From positions 202,360 to 266,359 of the forward strand of contig WELB01000023.1 of NCBI GenBank assembly GCA_009602725.1: a DNA stretch of 64,000 nt, in the 5' to 3' direction. Shown here in pieces: positions 1 through 11,369 of the stretch. Source of the stretch: Spirogloea muscicola. Its lineage: Eukaryota; Streptophyta; Zygnematophyceae; Spirogloeales; Spirogloeaceae. The first letter of the stretch is position 1. Each line of letters begins with the position of its first letter. The translations under genes and the position numbers were made by a program. Under the pieces are notes generated by a model. The model was not told the origin of the DNA and did not search any database. It was given only the letters and a program-made list of their open reading frames with translations.

Positions 1-64
1 CCCCCTCCCTCGCCCGCATTCTCACTCTCCCCGCCCGTCACTCCCATCTCCCAGCTCCCCTCCC

Positions 65-65
<1 letters not shown>

Positions 66-94
<29 letters not shown>
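66..94. repeat. CGG triplet tract in the COR413 leader
   Basis: An uninterrupted run of about ten CGG/GGC triplets lies 13 to 41 bases upstream of the proposed COR413 start codon, probably in the 5' leader. Similar tracts sit at or near the starts of several other genes in this window. Confidence 0.9.
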
Positions 95-95
<1 letters not shown>

Positions 96-106
96 AGGCT
101 GTGGCC

Positions 107-1872
107 ATGGACGGCGCCGGCGCCCTTCGTCTGCCCCGCCGCATGGACGGGCCCTTTGCAGGTGCGCCGCCGCCGCCACATGCACGGCTTGCCCGGCCTC
201 TGAGCTGCCGCATGGGCGCCAGCGCCGCGGCAGCCCTGGGAGCGGGTGTCGCGGCTGTGCGAGCTGCCAATGGTCCTTGCAGGTCGGCCTCGGTCCGCGG
301 CTGGCCTTGGGCAGTCCGTGGTTCCGGTCGGCGCTTTGGACTGTGAAGCACTGGGCCGCTCTGACGGTTAGAACATGGCTATCAAGGCTGGCTTAGCAGC
401 TCCGGCAATGAGTCTACGAGGCAGCGTCCTGTCCAGGGGGGGCTTGCTTGTGCGGATGCCGCATGAGGATGAGGCTGACGAGCTTGCTGTTGCTATAGTA
501 GTGCTCAGCATGGTGGAAGCCATGCCAGCAAGCTGATAGCTTGGCCGCTTGCTGACATACTGGGAGCTGCCTCTGCAGGCTCTGTCGGCTCACCAATGGC
601 CCAGGCGGCCGCCGCTGTTGGCGGCCAGCTGAAGCAGCACGCTGCGACAGTCGCCGGCGCTGCCGCTGTCATGGCTGGCGACCTTGCACGCCACCATGGC
701 CATGACAACTGGTACTTTACCATGCAGATCATCGTCTGTGTCACCGCAGCGTAAGTGCTCACGCTCTGACCGGCTCCTTGACTTTAGGATTCTTCCTAGA
801 AATGGTGCCGGGTTTCGCACAAGAGAAGGCATGCCATGATTATTGCAAGACTGCTTCTGCCCCTGCCCGTATTTTGCAGATGAGCCTTATTATCAGGGCC
901 AAGTTGCCGAAGATTAATGTGACAACTCCTCTATCAGCAGTGCTGGCACTAGTCGTGATAGCAAGCAGAGGAGGTGTGCAAGTCAGCATGCAGAATGCGA
1001 GGATTTTACTTCCTCCATTTTGACGGCCTTCTTGCTTTTCGCATTTGGTTCACCTTGCAGATTCTTGCTGTTTGTCGACCGCACCCACTGGCGCTCGGAC
1101 ATGCTGACTGCGCTGCTCGTCCCCGTCATCTTCCTCACACTCCCCCACCATGCCGTTCACTGGCTCAGGTATACATAAATTTGGTGTTGAGCTCTTTGTA
1201 AATTTCCTCCAATACGATATTGATAAGTGGAAAGAGTCTATGCAAGATCTCATGTGACGACTGTTTCCCTGTTGCTAACAAGCCATCTCGTGTGTTACTC
1301 CTGGGCCTTTGTGTATTCATCTCAAAGGTCTTGCTTGCTGTATGAGCAGGGGCGAGCCAGGACATTGGATCGCATTCATCTGCACAGTTATCTGGCTATT
1401 CATTCCACAAACTGTTCCACGCGATTGGCTTTGTAAGTCAAGCTGGGATGACACTAGCCATAACTTCCCATCACTTCCTGACATTTACAGCTTGTACATA
1501 TGTACACACGAATTGAAGTAGACATGGTTTGTTCTGGCATCAGGACGAGATGAAATCCAGTCATAATCGTCTATCATTGCTCGAAAAAGCTGCTTAACTG
1601 TTTCGTTGCTGTGTACAGTGCATGGGGAGCTGCCATACGTGCTCCTCATCCTCCTCATCATTTCGCCAAGCAAGGTGATGGAGCTCCGTAACACGCCATA
1701 TGGTATTGTCATCATCTTCCTCGTTGGCGTGTATCTCTTCTATGAGCACATCGTCGCATCAGAGGGCGTGCGCAATGCATTCAACAACCAGCGGGCAGCT
1801 ATCTCCATCGCACTCACCATCCTCCTCATTGTGCCTGCCATCATGCTCGGCCACTCTCTGTCCTGGTACTGA
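107..1872 (+). CDS. COR413: COR413-family cold-acclimation membrane protein (5 exons)
   Basis: Polytopic membrane protein of the WCOR413/COR413 family, known in plants as cold-induced proteins of the plasma membrane or the chloroplast inner envelope. Exons 107-161, 579-750, 1061-1168, 1350-1432 and 1619-1872 join in phase with GT-AG introns and give about 223 residues. Family blocks visible in order are FLLFVDRTHWRSDMLTALL, GHWIAFICTVIWLFIPQ, ELPYVLLILLIISP, and YLFYEHIVASEGVRNAF followed by a last hydrophobic helix. The DRTHW block resembles the plasma-membrane type, while ELPYVLLILLIISPSKVM resembles the envelope type, so I do not assign a location. The first exon is the least certain: it is chosen because ATG 107 to the donor at 162 leaves exactly one base, which fits the acceptor at 578. 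The family call rests on remembered plant sequences. Confidence 0.85.
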
Positions 1873-2600
1873 GGTACTGGTCGTTTGGTATCCTCGAAGG
1901 ATAACAAAAGGACCAAGGATGCTCTTGTCAAAGGGCTTTGACTGCTGCAGCAATTTGCACACAGTTGTTAAGGCTTTGTCATCGTGATTGCTGTTATTGC
2001 TAGGTTCAGATTTGCCATTGCGAAGCAGTGTTTCCTACAAACTCTTGCTCGTTAAATTTTGACCACTACAATCCGGGAGACCTGGGAAATCCGGTCTCCT
2101 GGTAAAGAGTGTACATCCTTGCGGACTATAAATAGACTTCATTTGTAATACGTACTTGCTTGGTGTTCTGAGTTCGTGTCAAGGTTGTGAGTGTTGGAAT
2201 GATAAGCTTTTGCTACAAACATAGCGAAGTCCTGGCTCACGAAAAATACTGTGATAGTAGCAAATTCAAATCTGCTGGGTGTAGTACTGCATTAAGTCAT
2301 ATGATGCCGGTGTTATGGTGCCACGGCCACAGCTGCAAGAGGATGGTGGAAGTACGCCAGCAATTGCAACATCTTTTTGCGACATTCAGAAACTACTGCG
2401 TGGAGATGTTGGTTACTAGGCGAAGTCCAATGCATCAAACATGAAGTTCAAAGTAGCAGCCCAGGATTCTAGAACCTCTTTCAAAGTGCAGCATACAACC
2501 TAAAATGTTCCCCTCAGTGCCAGAAGCAGGTACAAGGTAAGTACAGTGGCTTGTTGTCAATCGAAACTAGTCAAGACGTTATTTAAAAGGAGCAAAAACA
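1873..2600. other. Intergenic: 3' regions of COR413 and the TatD gene
   Basis: The two flanking genes are convergent. The stretch is AT-richer than the exons and has no ORF with family features. TGTAA, the usual green-algal polyadenylation motif, occurs around 2145. A TATAAATA-like string near 2125 has no recognisable gene after it. Confidence 0.5.
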
Positions 2601-4034
2601 TCATGATTTGTCGTGTGAAAACAGTCTCCGCGAATTCAATGTGGCGGCCTCAACCACCGCTTCGATGGGCCTGCCTTGCAGCTCGGCTACCTTAAGTGCC
2701 ACATATGGCAGGAAGGAGGGTTCGTTGTTCCGCCGCTTGCGTTGCTCTGGCGTGAGTGCTTGCTTGGGAATATTGCGGGGGATGAGGAATGGCGCGTCAG
2801 TCTCCAGTAGCAAGCGGTCTAGCGGGAGGTATGGGATGGCAGCCTGAAGGTCCTGTCCGCGACGCTCATCACACACCCAGCCCGTTATTCCGATGTAAAG
2901 GCCGAGACTCAGGTACCGCTGCATTTCCTGCCCATCACAATATGACCAGGGCTGTATCAGCAATTAATCGTGCAACTGCTAAGCTAAAATCTCACCATTC
3001 CGTGTGCTTCCTAAGACACACCACGTGACCTCCTAGCAAGGAGAGGACAGATTGAGGCGGACCCCTTCAGACCGGCACTACTAGTTCCGCTTGTCAAGCT
3101 CCGCTACAGTCAGCAGTCTTGGTGTTGCTTGCTTCCAGGTAACGGCACTTCACAGTGGTCTGACCTCTAAGCTGCCGGTGAAGCAGTGGAGGACACCACG
3201 GAGCTGCGGGGCGTGTGGCTCGAGCAGCTCCACTAGCCTTTTGTGCGCACTCCGCTCGTGGAGAAAGAGCGGCAAGCCTGTGTGCAGCGCCAGCTGAATG
3301 TGCGCCGCAAAGGCTGCCTCCTGAGGACCAGACACACCGGCAATGTCAGCACTAAGATGAGCGAGTCTCTGTCCTAGACTATTGAAGTACTTCTATAACA
3401 AACTCCTCTATGCACCTGGTCCGCTGGAGTGCTGAAGTTGCGATCAAAGTCCAGGCCGCACTCGCCGACGGCGCGCACGAGCTTCGGTTCCGCCTCGATC
3501 AGGAGCTCGAGTTCACGCAGGCTTGCCCCCAGCCCATGTTTCACGGCCTCGCCTGAGTCGTGCGGGTGGATGCCAGCCGTGCAGAGCAGGGCCACCCCGG
3601 TCTCTGCCTCCCGGTTGCTCTGAGTCAGAAGGGGCGTTGTCCTCCCAACCTCGTCAGTTGCACTATATAGACTGCCCTCTGAGTGAGACTACCTCCTGTT
3701 GCCAAGAGCAGCACGACTGACTGAGATCTGTTACTGCAGTTGCACTTGTGGGGGAGCCAGCACAAAAGCGGTTCAACATCCCAACCAGCTGCCGCACCTT
3801 GCAGAGTTGGAGCGCCTGGCGGCTGCTCTGTACAGAGGTGCCTGTGACCATGAGCTCCCGCACGCCGGCCTTGGCGGCGCGCTGCAGGACGTCCGCCAGG
3901 TGGGGCCGCAGCGAGTCGTGCCCGAGGTTTGCGCCAATGTCGAAGAGCCCCAGCGGCATGGCTGCCAAGCTCGGCGTGCCGCCACCTCCGGCCAGAGCTG
4001 CGTCGGCGCAGCGGTCCGCGGTCGTCGTCGTCAT
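2601..4034 (-). CDS. TatD-type metal-dependent deoxyribonuclease (4 exons)
   Basis: Member of the TatD family of Mg-dependent DNases in the amidohydrolase fold, associated with DNA repair and DNA degradation. Exons on the minus strand are 4034-3798, 3619-3416, 3320-3165 and 2927-2601, all in phase 0, giving 307 residues. The family metal ligands are visible: HPHD after GIHP, GECGLDF, a His in [14 protein letters not shown], and ETDAPFL. The stretch [16 protein letters not shown] is nearly identical to bacterial TatD as I remember it. The start at 4034 gives a short Thr/Ala/Gly-rich leader before LFDIGANL. An in-frame ATG at 4364 would add an Arg- and Pro-rich extension, which could be an organelle targeting peptide but is less likely. 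All ligands are present, so the enzyme looks intact. Confidence 0.93.
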
Positions 4035-4948
4035 GCTGGCTGACCGTGAGCTGGGTTCCTCGGCAGCCTCCGCCCCAGCCAGCCCTGCCGAAGCTGTCGC
4101 CTCGGCTGGCCTGGGCCCGCACCGGAAGCGCCAGCGGCTGCGGTAGCCGCGCCAAAGGCTACCAGGTGGTGCGCAGCTGCAAGGAAGCGGCCGCCAGAGA
4201 TGAGCCGAGCAGTCCGGAAGTAGCAGGGCTCGGCTGCCTGAGAGAGGCTCAGCAGACGGAATTCCCAGTTGAGGACATGTAAAAGGTGCGATTGTGATCC
4301 GAGGCCTGGGGTGACCCCTAGACCCAGAACCCTGCATCACAAATCCTCGGAGGATTTGATGCACTTAAAGTCCATGACTTCAATTAAAGAGTCAAACTGG
4401 ATGCTGGGTTTCTCTGTTACAACGGGGCTGAGCTAGCGCCGGTCTGCTGTGCTTTCCACTTCGCACCTCGTGCAGCGGCCACCGTGGCGCTCGAAGGAGG
4501 CTGGCCGGTGTGCCGCCGCCGCCGCCGCCGCTGCCGCCGCCGCCGCCGCCGTGATCCAGCGCCCCAGCAATCGCAGCCGGGGCCTCCCGATGGCTCATCT
4601 GGGCGCCACTGTCACGGGTTGCGGGGCTGCCAACATTGGCGGCCGTAACAGCAACCGAGGGCGAGGGCGGCAGCAACTGTGGGTGCGGAGTCACGTCAGC
4701 TGCGGTCGCGGTGGTGCTCGGGAGCTGCCCATGCGCCTTCTCCCGCGCCATGAACTGGTCCACGTGCACTGACGGCCGCCGCGCGCTGCATCCACAATAA
4801 CGTCGGGAGGTATAAGATCTGAGGCCTTAATGGCTTGCAATGCACTGTGCACTAAGGCCAACGAGAGCAGCAGAAGCAGCACAATCAAGGAGAAAAGCAA
4901 GCCCTCATGACGAGCACCCATGGTCTGCAACATGCATGCAACACCGAC
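4035..4948. other. Upstream of TatD: GC-rich, with uncertain minus-strand ORFs
   Basis: Contains a CCG triplet tract at 4508-4551 and two overlapping minus-strand frames. One, 4933-4691, encodes a strong hydrophobic helix (GLLFSLIVLLLLLSLALVHS), so a small membrane protein or a signal anchor is possible. The other, 4769-4392, is rich in Pro, Ala and Gly and crosses the triplet tract. They cannot be joined without an implausibly short intron of about 20 bases, so I cannot choose between them. Confidence 0.3.
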
Positions 4949-5567
4949 CTCGTGTTGGGCTTGCGCTGCCGGAACTCTGGCGGGCTGACCATGGCCGCAT
5001 GCTGAGGGCCAGCGGCTGAGGCTGAGGGCGTGGAGGCTGTGGCTCCGCCCGCAGTGGCAGCAGTCCCGCCAGAGCCGGCTCGCGGTAGCGGCAGCGGCTG
5101 CTGCTCCAGCGACCGCCCACCCTCCTTGCGCTTGCCGAGGCCGACCGCGTCAGCCTGGTGCTGCTCAGCTTCTGGAGAGGCCATCGGCACCGCAGCGCAC
5201 TCCCATGCCACCAGGTCCCCAGCCGGCATCAGCGGCACGCGCACGCTTGGCGGCGGCCATAGCTTGATGCGCTTGTCAGCCCTGGCCGCCAATGTTGCCT
5301 TGCTCGTTTCCGGTTGTGGTTCCTCGTCCTTGACCTCAAGCTTGGCCACGAGCTTGCCAGCTCCTTGTAGAATGTCGACAAGGTCATCCACTGCAGCCTT
5401 TGCCTGCCACAGAGGACAAGTAGCAACAGTGTCAGCTGCGCTTAGCAAGCTCTAATTCCACGTTTCAGAGCATGCTCTTGGCAATCATAGACAATGCTCG
5501 CCAGTGCAAGGCGCTGCGTTTCCACGTCAAGACGTGCAACATATTCCTCCTCTCCTTCCAAACATGT
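4949..5567 (-). CDS. Unrecognised gene piece with acidic helical and Pro/Ala-rich segments
   Basis: Two coding-like pieces lie on the minus strand. The upstream one begins at a possible acceptor at 5567 and encodes a charged helix (GEEEYVARLDVETQRLALAS). The downstream one, 5403-4949, starts after a CAG acceptor with VDDLVDILQGAGKLVAKLEV, then a basic LWPPPSVRVPLMP stretch and a Pro/Ala/Ser-rich tail. Periodic charge and a long open frame favour a real protein. The junction between the pieces is unclear: the best-looking donor is out of phase, and a weak in-phase donor exists. A LINE remnant begins within about 100 bases upstream, so the 5' part may have been displaced or lost. I do not recognise the family. 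Confidence 0.35.
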
Positions 5568-5639
5568 CTTATAAGAGCCAGAAAGACGTGTAACACAGTA
5601 AGGAGAGGTGGAAATACATAAAAGTAAGCAGGCAGAACA

Positions 5640-6020
5640 ACTGGTAGGCCATTTACAACCTGCTGCCAAGCCTGCCGCNTGCCCCCCCGACTTCGACGAC
5701 GCGCATCAACCAGCCGGGCCAGATGCTGGATCAGGGAGGACCATTTCACGCCGTAGCCTCCATAGATATCCATGTAAAGATGGTCCCCTCGAGGATGATC
5801 ATGGTAGTGCCGCTCCTTCTTGCGCTCCGCGCTGGACGTGGCCCAGCCAGACACGGTTGACGTTGGTGCGCCAGCCTTGCATGCGTCGATCAGTACCACG
5901 TCCAAGAGCAGACGAGGCCCACCGCCCCGCGGGGTAGCGACCACGTCCAGACGCCGCACGTATGGCTTGCCGCGCCTTGAGGAGATTGGCATGATCCCAG
6001 ACACCTCCATCGCCGGATAA
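5640..6020 (-). mobile_element. LINE remnant, C-terminal endonuclease-like part
   Basis: The minus frame resembles the C-terminal domain of the other LINE copies here: RRLDVVATPRGGG, then LLLDVVLIDA, a Lys/Arg-rich helix ending KKERHY, and DHPRGD followed by a DIYGGYG-type block. This D, D, K spacing is like the restriction-like (PD-(D/E)XK) endonuclease of one LINE class. Reverse transcriptase is absent, so the copy is 5'-truncated. A single N at 5679 sits inside it. Confidence 0.7.
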
Positions 6021-6023
6021 AGA

Positions 6024-6138
6024 AGAGAGAGAGAAGGCGCGCGGGGCGCATGAATTGAAAGGGAGGCCAATTCAAGCCAATACATTGTTCAGGCAGAGTC
6101 GAGTGCAGACTAAACAATGAATGCTACATAATACGGAA
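6024..6138 (-). repeat. ~105-bp structured LINE 3'-tail element, copy 1
   Basis: One of five copies of a conserved element, read on the minus strand. It contains two small inverted repeats: CATTGTT facing AACAATG, and TGAATTG facing CAATTCA. A GC-rich block and CTTCTCTC follow. This copy carries an extra AATG compared with the copy at 29547-29665. Confidence 0.75.
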
Positions 6139-6745
6139 GAGCGAGAGTCATCAGCCGCAAGACCGGGTGGCAGCCCACTCAGCGGGGCCGGGCCGACGAC
6201 TCGCGCCACTGGGCGGATGACCGCCTCGCTCCCGTTGGGGGCCGGGCCGAGACGTCGTGGGCCGCCCCAGTCGCGCGCGCCCGTTTCGAACGCCCTTCAA
6301 CGGGCAGCATCCTTCCCTTCACGGGCCGCCGCCGTGCTCCGCCCGCCATCTCCGCCCGCAGCCCGTCGCCCCACTGCGCCCCGCGCCTCGCCGGCCAGCC
6401 TCCCTCTTCCCGGGCTGAGCTTGCTGGCTGACGCCACTGCCCTCAAGCACCCCCCTGGGAAGCCGCCGCTGGCGCCGCCGCTTTGTCCTCGCCGCGGCCT
6501 CTCGCAGAGCCCTTTCTGAAGCTGGATCGCGGAGAGCCGACCTTTGGCTACGGCGCTGCTGCCGTCGGACCGCGTTTGCCTGCCCGAAGGCGTCAGGCAT
6601 GCGTTGTTGGGCTTGAGTAGCGCAAGACGGTACTCGCGTCGTTCACAGAGGGCAGCTTTGGTATTCTGCAGCGGCCCGCGGAGAGTGTCAGCGGTTCGGG
6701 GTTTACGTGGTGGAGGTCCTGTCCTCCGGGCAGCGTTAGAGCAGG
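6139..6745. promoter_or_regulatory. GC-rich MTHFR upstream region
   Basis: About 600 bases between the repeat and the MTHFR start. It is open in several frames only because it is GC-rich and has no coding similarity that I recognise. It probably holds the MTHFR promoter and 5' leader. No clear TATA box is seen. Confidence 0.4.
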
Positions 6746-9700
6746 ATGAAGATCGTGGAGAAGGTCAAGGCGGCCTATGCGGAGGACCGCACCATCTTTT
6801 CGTTCGAGTACTTCCCGCCAAAGACGCAGGAGGGCGTGGAGAACCTGTTTGACAGGATGGACAGGATGGCCGCGCAGCAGCCAGCTTTCTGTGATATCAC
6901 CTGGGGAGCTGGAGGTTCTACGGCCGACCTTACTCTGGATATTGCCACAAAGATGCAAAATATGGTGAGCTGAATTACCGCCTGCTGCAGTGTCATAAGT
7001 ATGGCGTGCGAGGACAAAGCGGCGGCGACGCGGTGCATATCTTGCATATGTTGCTGTGATTTACACCGTGTGTTCCTATATCTGACTTTTTCCCTGCATG
7101 TCGCAGGTGTGTGTAGAGACTTCTATGCACCTCACCTGCACCAACATGCCAGCCGAGAGAATAGATTCGGCACTTGACAAAGTGAAGACCGCAGGCATTC
7201 AGAATATCCTCGCTTTGAGAGGGGATCCTCCCCATGGTCAGGAGAAGTTTGTACAAACAGATGGAGGATTTTCGTGTGCTTTGGACCTGGTATGTTGTTG
7301 GCTGCAGCTCGTGACTGTGAGGTAGCAGGAGCTTGTGAGACTAGTCAGACTTGTGGCTACTGGCAGATGCATAGAGAGTGCAGGTTGGCAGTGCAATCTC
7401 ACGGGATGTCCCATTGAGTATCACCTTAATCTTGAACCCCTGATACAGTGCTTGGTCCATCTAATATTACCCAGGTTTCTGCTAAGAAGACAGTACGTCT
7501 TTAGTGGATCTTCTTGTAAGAAGCCTCCATTGATCTGAATTGATGTACTTTCTTTGTGACTTTGTGTATTTGTCATTCCATGTAAGTGCAGGTGAAGCAT
7601 ATCAAGTCCACTCATGGTGACTACTTTGGGATTGCAGTTGCTGGATATCCTGGTCAGTTGCTGAAATGAATGACACCACACTTAAGAAGAGCTGGTCATG
7701 CGGACAGGTCATTCTGCAAGGACACATGATGCATAAACTACCTTCTTTGGTTGCAAGAGCCATGTATTTACAACAGGAGCAGGTACAATCGAAATGACCT
7801 GTCAAGGAGAGAGAGGTGAATAAGCTTCAAGTCGTTTGCTGTGCTCAGAGGCTCACCCGGACGCAATAAGTACTGATGGCGCAACTAATGAGGAGTATGA
7901 GAAGGATCTGAAGTACCTCAAGGAGAAGGTATAGTTGCGATACACAGCTTCTGTCAGCCAGCATATGTGAGGCATAACCAGCAGTACTGCAAGCAGGGGT
8001 CCGCAAAGACAAGATGGATTTGGAGGCTTGTGTACACAGGCAATTTGAAAGCACACTTGTTGAGCATCTCATCAGGGGGCGCATATTGACATAATAGCAC
8101 CAGGATCATAGGAAATGAGGATAGTCAGTAGAAATTTCGAAAATAGTCATCCACAATGATCTCTTTTAGACGCCCCATGCCCTGCACTCCTTCATATTCG
8201 TCGTCTGCTGCAACTCATACAGCATCTGAAGTCAACAGGCTATTTGCTGTTACTCTTTCTCCTCATGTGCAGGTGGATGCAGGTGGGGAGCTCATCATAA
8301 CACAGCTTTTCTATGACGTGGACATATTTCTCAAATTCGTGACAGATTGTAGGCGTATGGGGATTGATGTTCCCATAGTACCTGGTATCATGCCGATTGG
8401 CAATTACAATGGTTTCAAGCGTATGACAGGGTTTTGCAAGACAAAGGTATGTGTCGACATGCCTGTTCAAGTGAATGCCCCATTGTTGTCAATTTTGAAG
8501 TTGGGAAAAGCTTGCTGACGGGCTTGCATAATACACTAGTATCCTGCTAAGTAGAATGCATACATAGGTAAAACCTGGTAGTCTTGCAGATAGGCCTTTC
8601 CATGTCGGAAGAGCGTGCTGACGGGCTTGCATACCTCACCAATGTCCTGCTAACTAGCATCTATACACTAGTCTCTTCTGATGGTCTCACTTGTAGGCTG
8701 TGTTTGCAACAGCAGTCAATAATGCTTGATAAGCTGCTCAAGCAGCTGATGCATCTCTGTACCAAATCTCCTGCACATGAACATCATGAAGTGTCTCTGG
8801 TGTAACTTGGCTTGCCTCATCTTGATATGTTCGAGTGAGGTTTGTTGCAGGTGCCAGCCCATATTCTGGAAGCTCTGGAGCCCATCAAGGAAAACGATGA
8901 GGCTGTTAAAGCTTATGGCATTCATCTTGGTATCCAGATGTGCCGTAGATTGATAGACAGTGGCATTCGCACCCTGCACCTTTACACTCTAAATTTGGAG
9001 AAGTCCTCCTTGAGCATCTTGCAGGTGACCAATCAGTCCTTTTGAGCATGTCCTCTTGAGCATGACCTAACTCCTTGTGACTCACTATGTTATAGCCCCG
9101 TCGGACGACCTGCATCCCAGGGAGGCTGATATGTATGTTCACAGTGTCATCTGACAGATGAGCAAATGAGCAACATGGTCACTCTTTTCTGTCTGCTATT
9201 GTTGTTACACATCTATATATGGGTCAGGGCATTGGCACTAGCCTGTCCGTTGATCATGCCTGTCCATTTGTATGTTGTTCAACTCTCCAGGGCCTTGGGC
9301 TGATTGATGGAACCAGCATGCCTAGATCTTTGCCGTGGAGGCAATCTGCTAACATTAGGCGGTCGCTTGAGAATGTCAGACCTATTCATTGGTATGCCTG
9401 TATTTAAAGAGCTTGTATGTGAGTGCTTATCTGCAAAAGTTAGCAGCTGGCAGTAACAGCAACTGTTGCACGATGAATCAAGCAAGCAGATTCAACTAGA
9501 TTGCTTCAAGTTATCAGCCGAACAGAGGAGCTAATTGCAGAAACAAAAGCGTGCAGGGCAAATCGGCCACGAAGTTACATCTCACGAACAACAGACTGGG
9601 ATCAATTTCCTAAGGGTCGATGGGGTGATTCCCGCAGCCCTGCGTATGGTGATTTGTCCGACTATCAGGTAAAGCATCCCAGAAATATGGGATAACTAAA

Positions 9701-11369
9701 GGGGTGATGTTCAGTGTGAAGTGTCTGGCTGAGGCAAGCAGCATCTCTTGTTCTCCATGCATGTCCTCAATGTCAATGTTGTGAGCAGAGACTTGATGCA
9801 GGGCTTCCTGCTCAAACAAGCTCCAATGATCAATTAGCGCTGACAACATTTCATTGCGCAAATGCTTGCGTTCATTATGATGTGGCAGTTCTTGAGGAGG
9901 AGGTCTAGAAGCAGCAAGCTGCAAGAGGAGTGGGGAGCTAATATAGGCTCCGTCGAAGATGTGCAAAAGGTAACTGCATGTATGTACTGACATCCCTTCC
10001 TTCTCACATTCAAGGACGTCATAAGCTTAATAGCATGCAGGGGCAATCGACACGTACTTATACGTGCATTGACTAAGTTTCTATTGTTGGTGCCCTATGC
10101 TTGCAGCTATTTGCAGATTACTGCGCAGGGAGGCTCACGACGTGTCCTTGGTCAGAACTTGAAGGGCTCCAGCCGGAGACTGAAATGATCAATGAGAGAC
10201 TTGTGGCCATCAATCTGAAGGGCTTCCTGACCATCAATTCTCAACCGCCTGTCAACGGGGAGCCTTCCTCATCTCCTGCTGTTGGTGAGAGCGTCTGCCA
10301 TGCATCACGTTCTTTTTCACGTCATCTCCTATTTGGCTCTCTCACTGGGGTAGATACTGCTGATGAGATGGTGATCTAGTTGATTTTGTGGAGAAGGACG
10401 TAGCCTGCCAGCTGCTTATGCTAGATTGTGTGGCTTGCAAACAGGTTGGGGTGGACCTGGTGGTTATGTCTACCAGAAGGCATATGTCGAATTCTTCTGT
10501 TCGATTGAGCAATTGCAGGTGTGTGTTTCTACGCAACTGGTTTACACCTCAGATTATAGTAGATACATGAGTGACGTTAGCTGCAGTCATCTTCTACTGT
10601 TGCTGATCATATGATAAGCAAATGTTTTGCACTCTGCAACCTTGCAAGCACCATGTTGGTAGTAATGTCCGGTCCAATGTAGATTGATCATACTTGCTCG
10701 AATCGAATACTGAGTGCTATTTGTTGTTTGCAGGCAATGATAAGCAAGTTGAAAGACTTTCCCTCCCTCACCTACATGGCTGTCAATGCTGCGGGGGATG
10801 TGAAGTCCAATGTTGGTCCAAGGAGCGTCAATGCTGTGACTTGGGGAGTTTTCCCAGCCAAGGAGGTAGTGCAGCCAAGCGTGGTGGATCCAGTCAGCTT
10901 CCTGGTGTGGAAGGAGGAGGCTTTTGGCGTGTGGCAGGCAGAGTGGGGCCAGCTGTTCCCTGAGGACAGCCCATCAAAGAAGCTTCTCACAGAGGTGTGT
11001 TCATGGTCTTATTAAACATGATACTCTGCACGTGGTGACCTAGGCGGACGTTCTGCACCATTTGCTGCAATTTTGACTGAGGTGTCCTGTGAATTGAAGC
11101 ACGCTATTGCTTGCTCTGATTTTTAAATCCTACTTCAACTAGCTTGTATGTACAGCACCGCTTGAAGCACAGAGCAGCATCCAAGTAGGAAGCGTCATTC
11201 CTGCAAACATATCATGCAGTTACTTGGATATCATCAAGCTGTTTTGTAGAGCCCAGTTTTGATTGCAAAATCTTGCATTTTACAGATACACGATACCTTT
11301 TACCTTGTGAGCATTGTGGATAACGACTACATTCGTGGCGACCTATTTGCAATATTTCAGGATTTGTGA
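6746..11369 (+). CDS. MTHFR: Methylenetetrahydrofolate reductase (13 exons)
   Basis: Flavoenzyme that reduces 5,10-methylene-THF to 5-methyl-THF, feeding methionine synthesis in the cytosol. Exons: 6746-6964, 7107-7289, 7592-7652, 7849-7928, 8273-8446, 8851-9024, 9291-9391, 9557-9668, 9889-9969, 10107-10284, 10445-10518, 10734-10994, 11286-11369. Every junction keeps phase with GT-AG introns, and the product is 593 residues, the size of the plant enzyme. The N-terminal TIM-barrel has [33 protein letters not shown] and [13 protein letters not shown]. The linker [20 protein letters not shown] and a C-terminal regulatory-type domain ([47 protein letters not shown]) follow. The gene looks intact. 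Plant MTHFRs differ from animal ones in cofactor use and S-adenosylmethionine response; which applies here cannot be read from this sequence. Confidence 0.97.

Noticed and set aside
2120-2135. TATA box of an extra gene
   Set aside because: It lies in the COR413 3' region and no coding sequence with support follows it.
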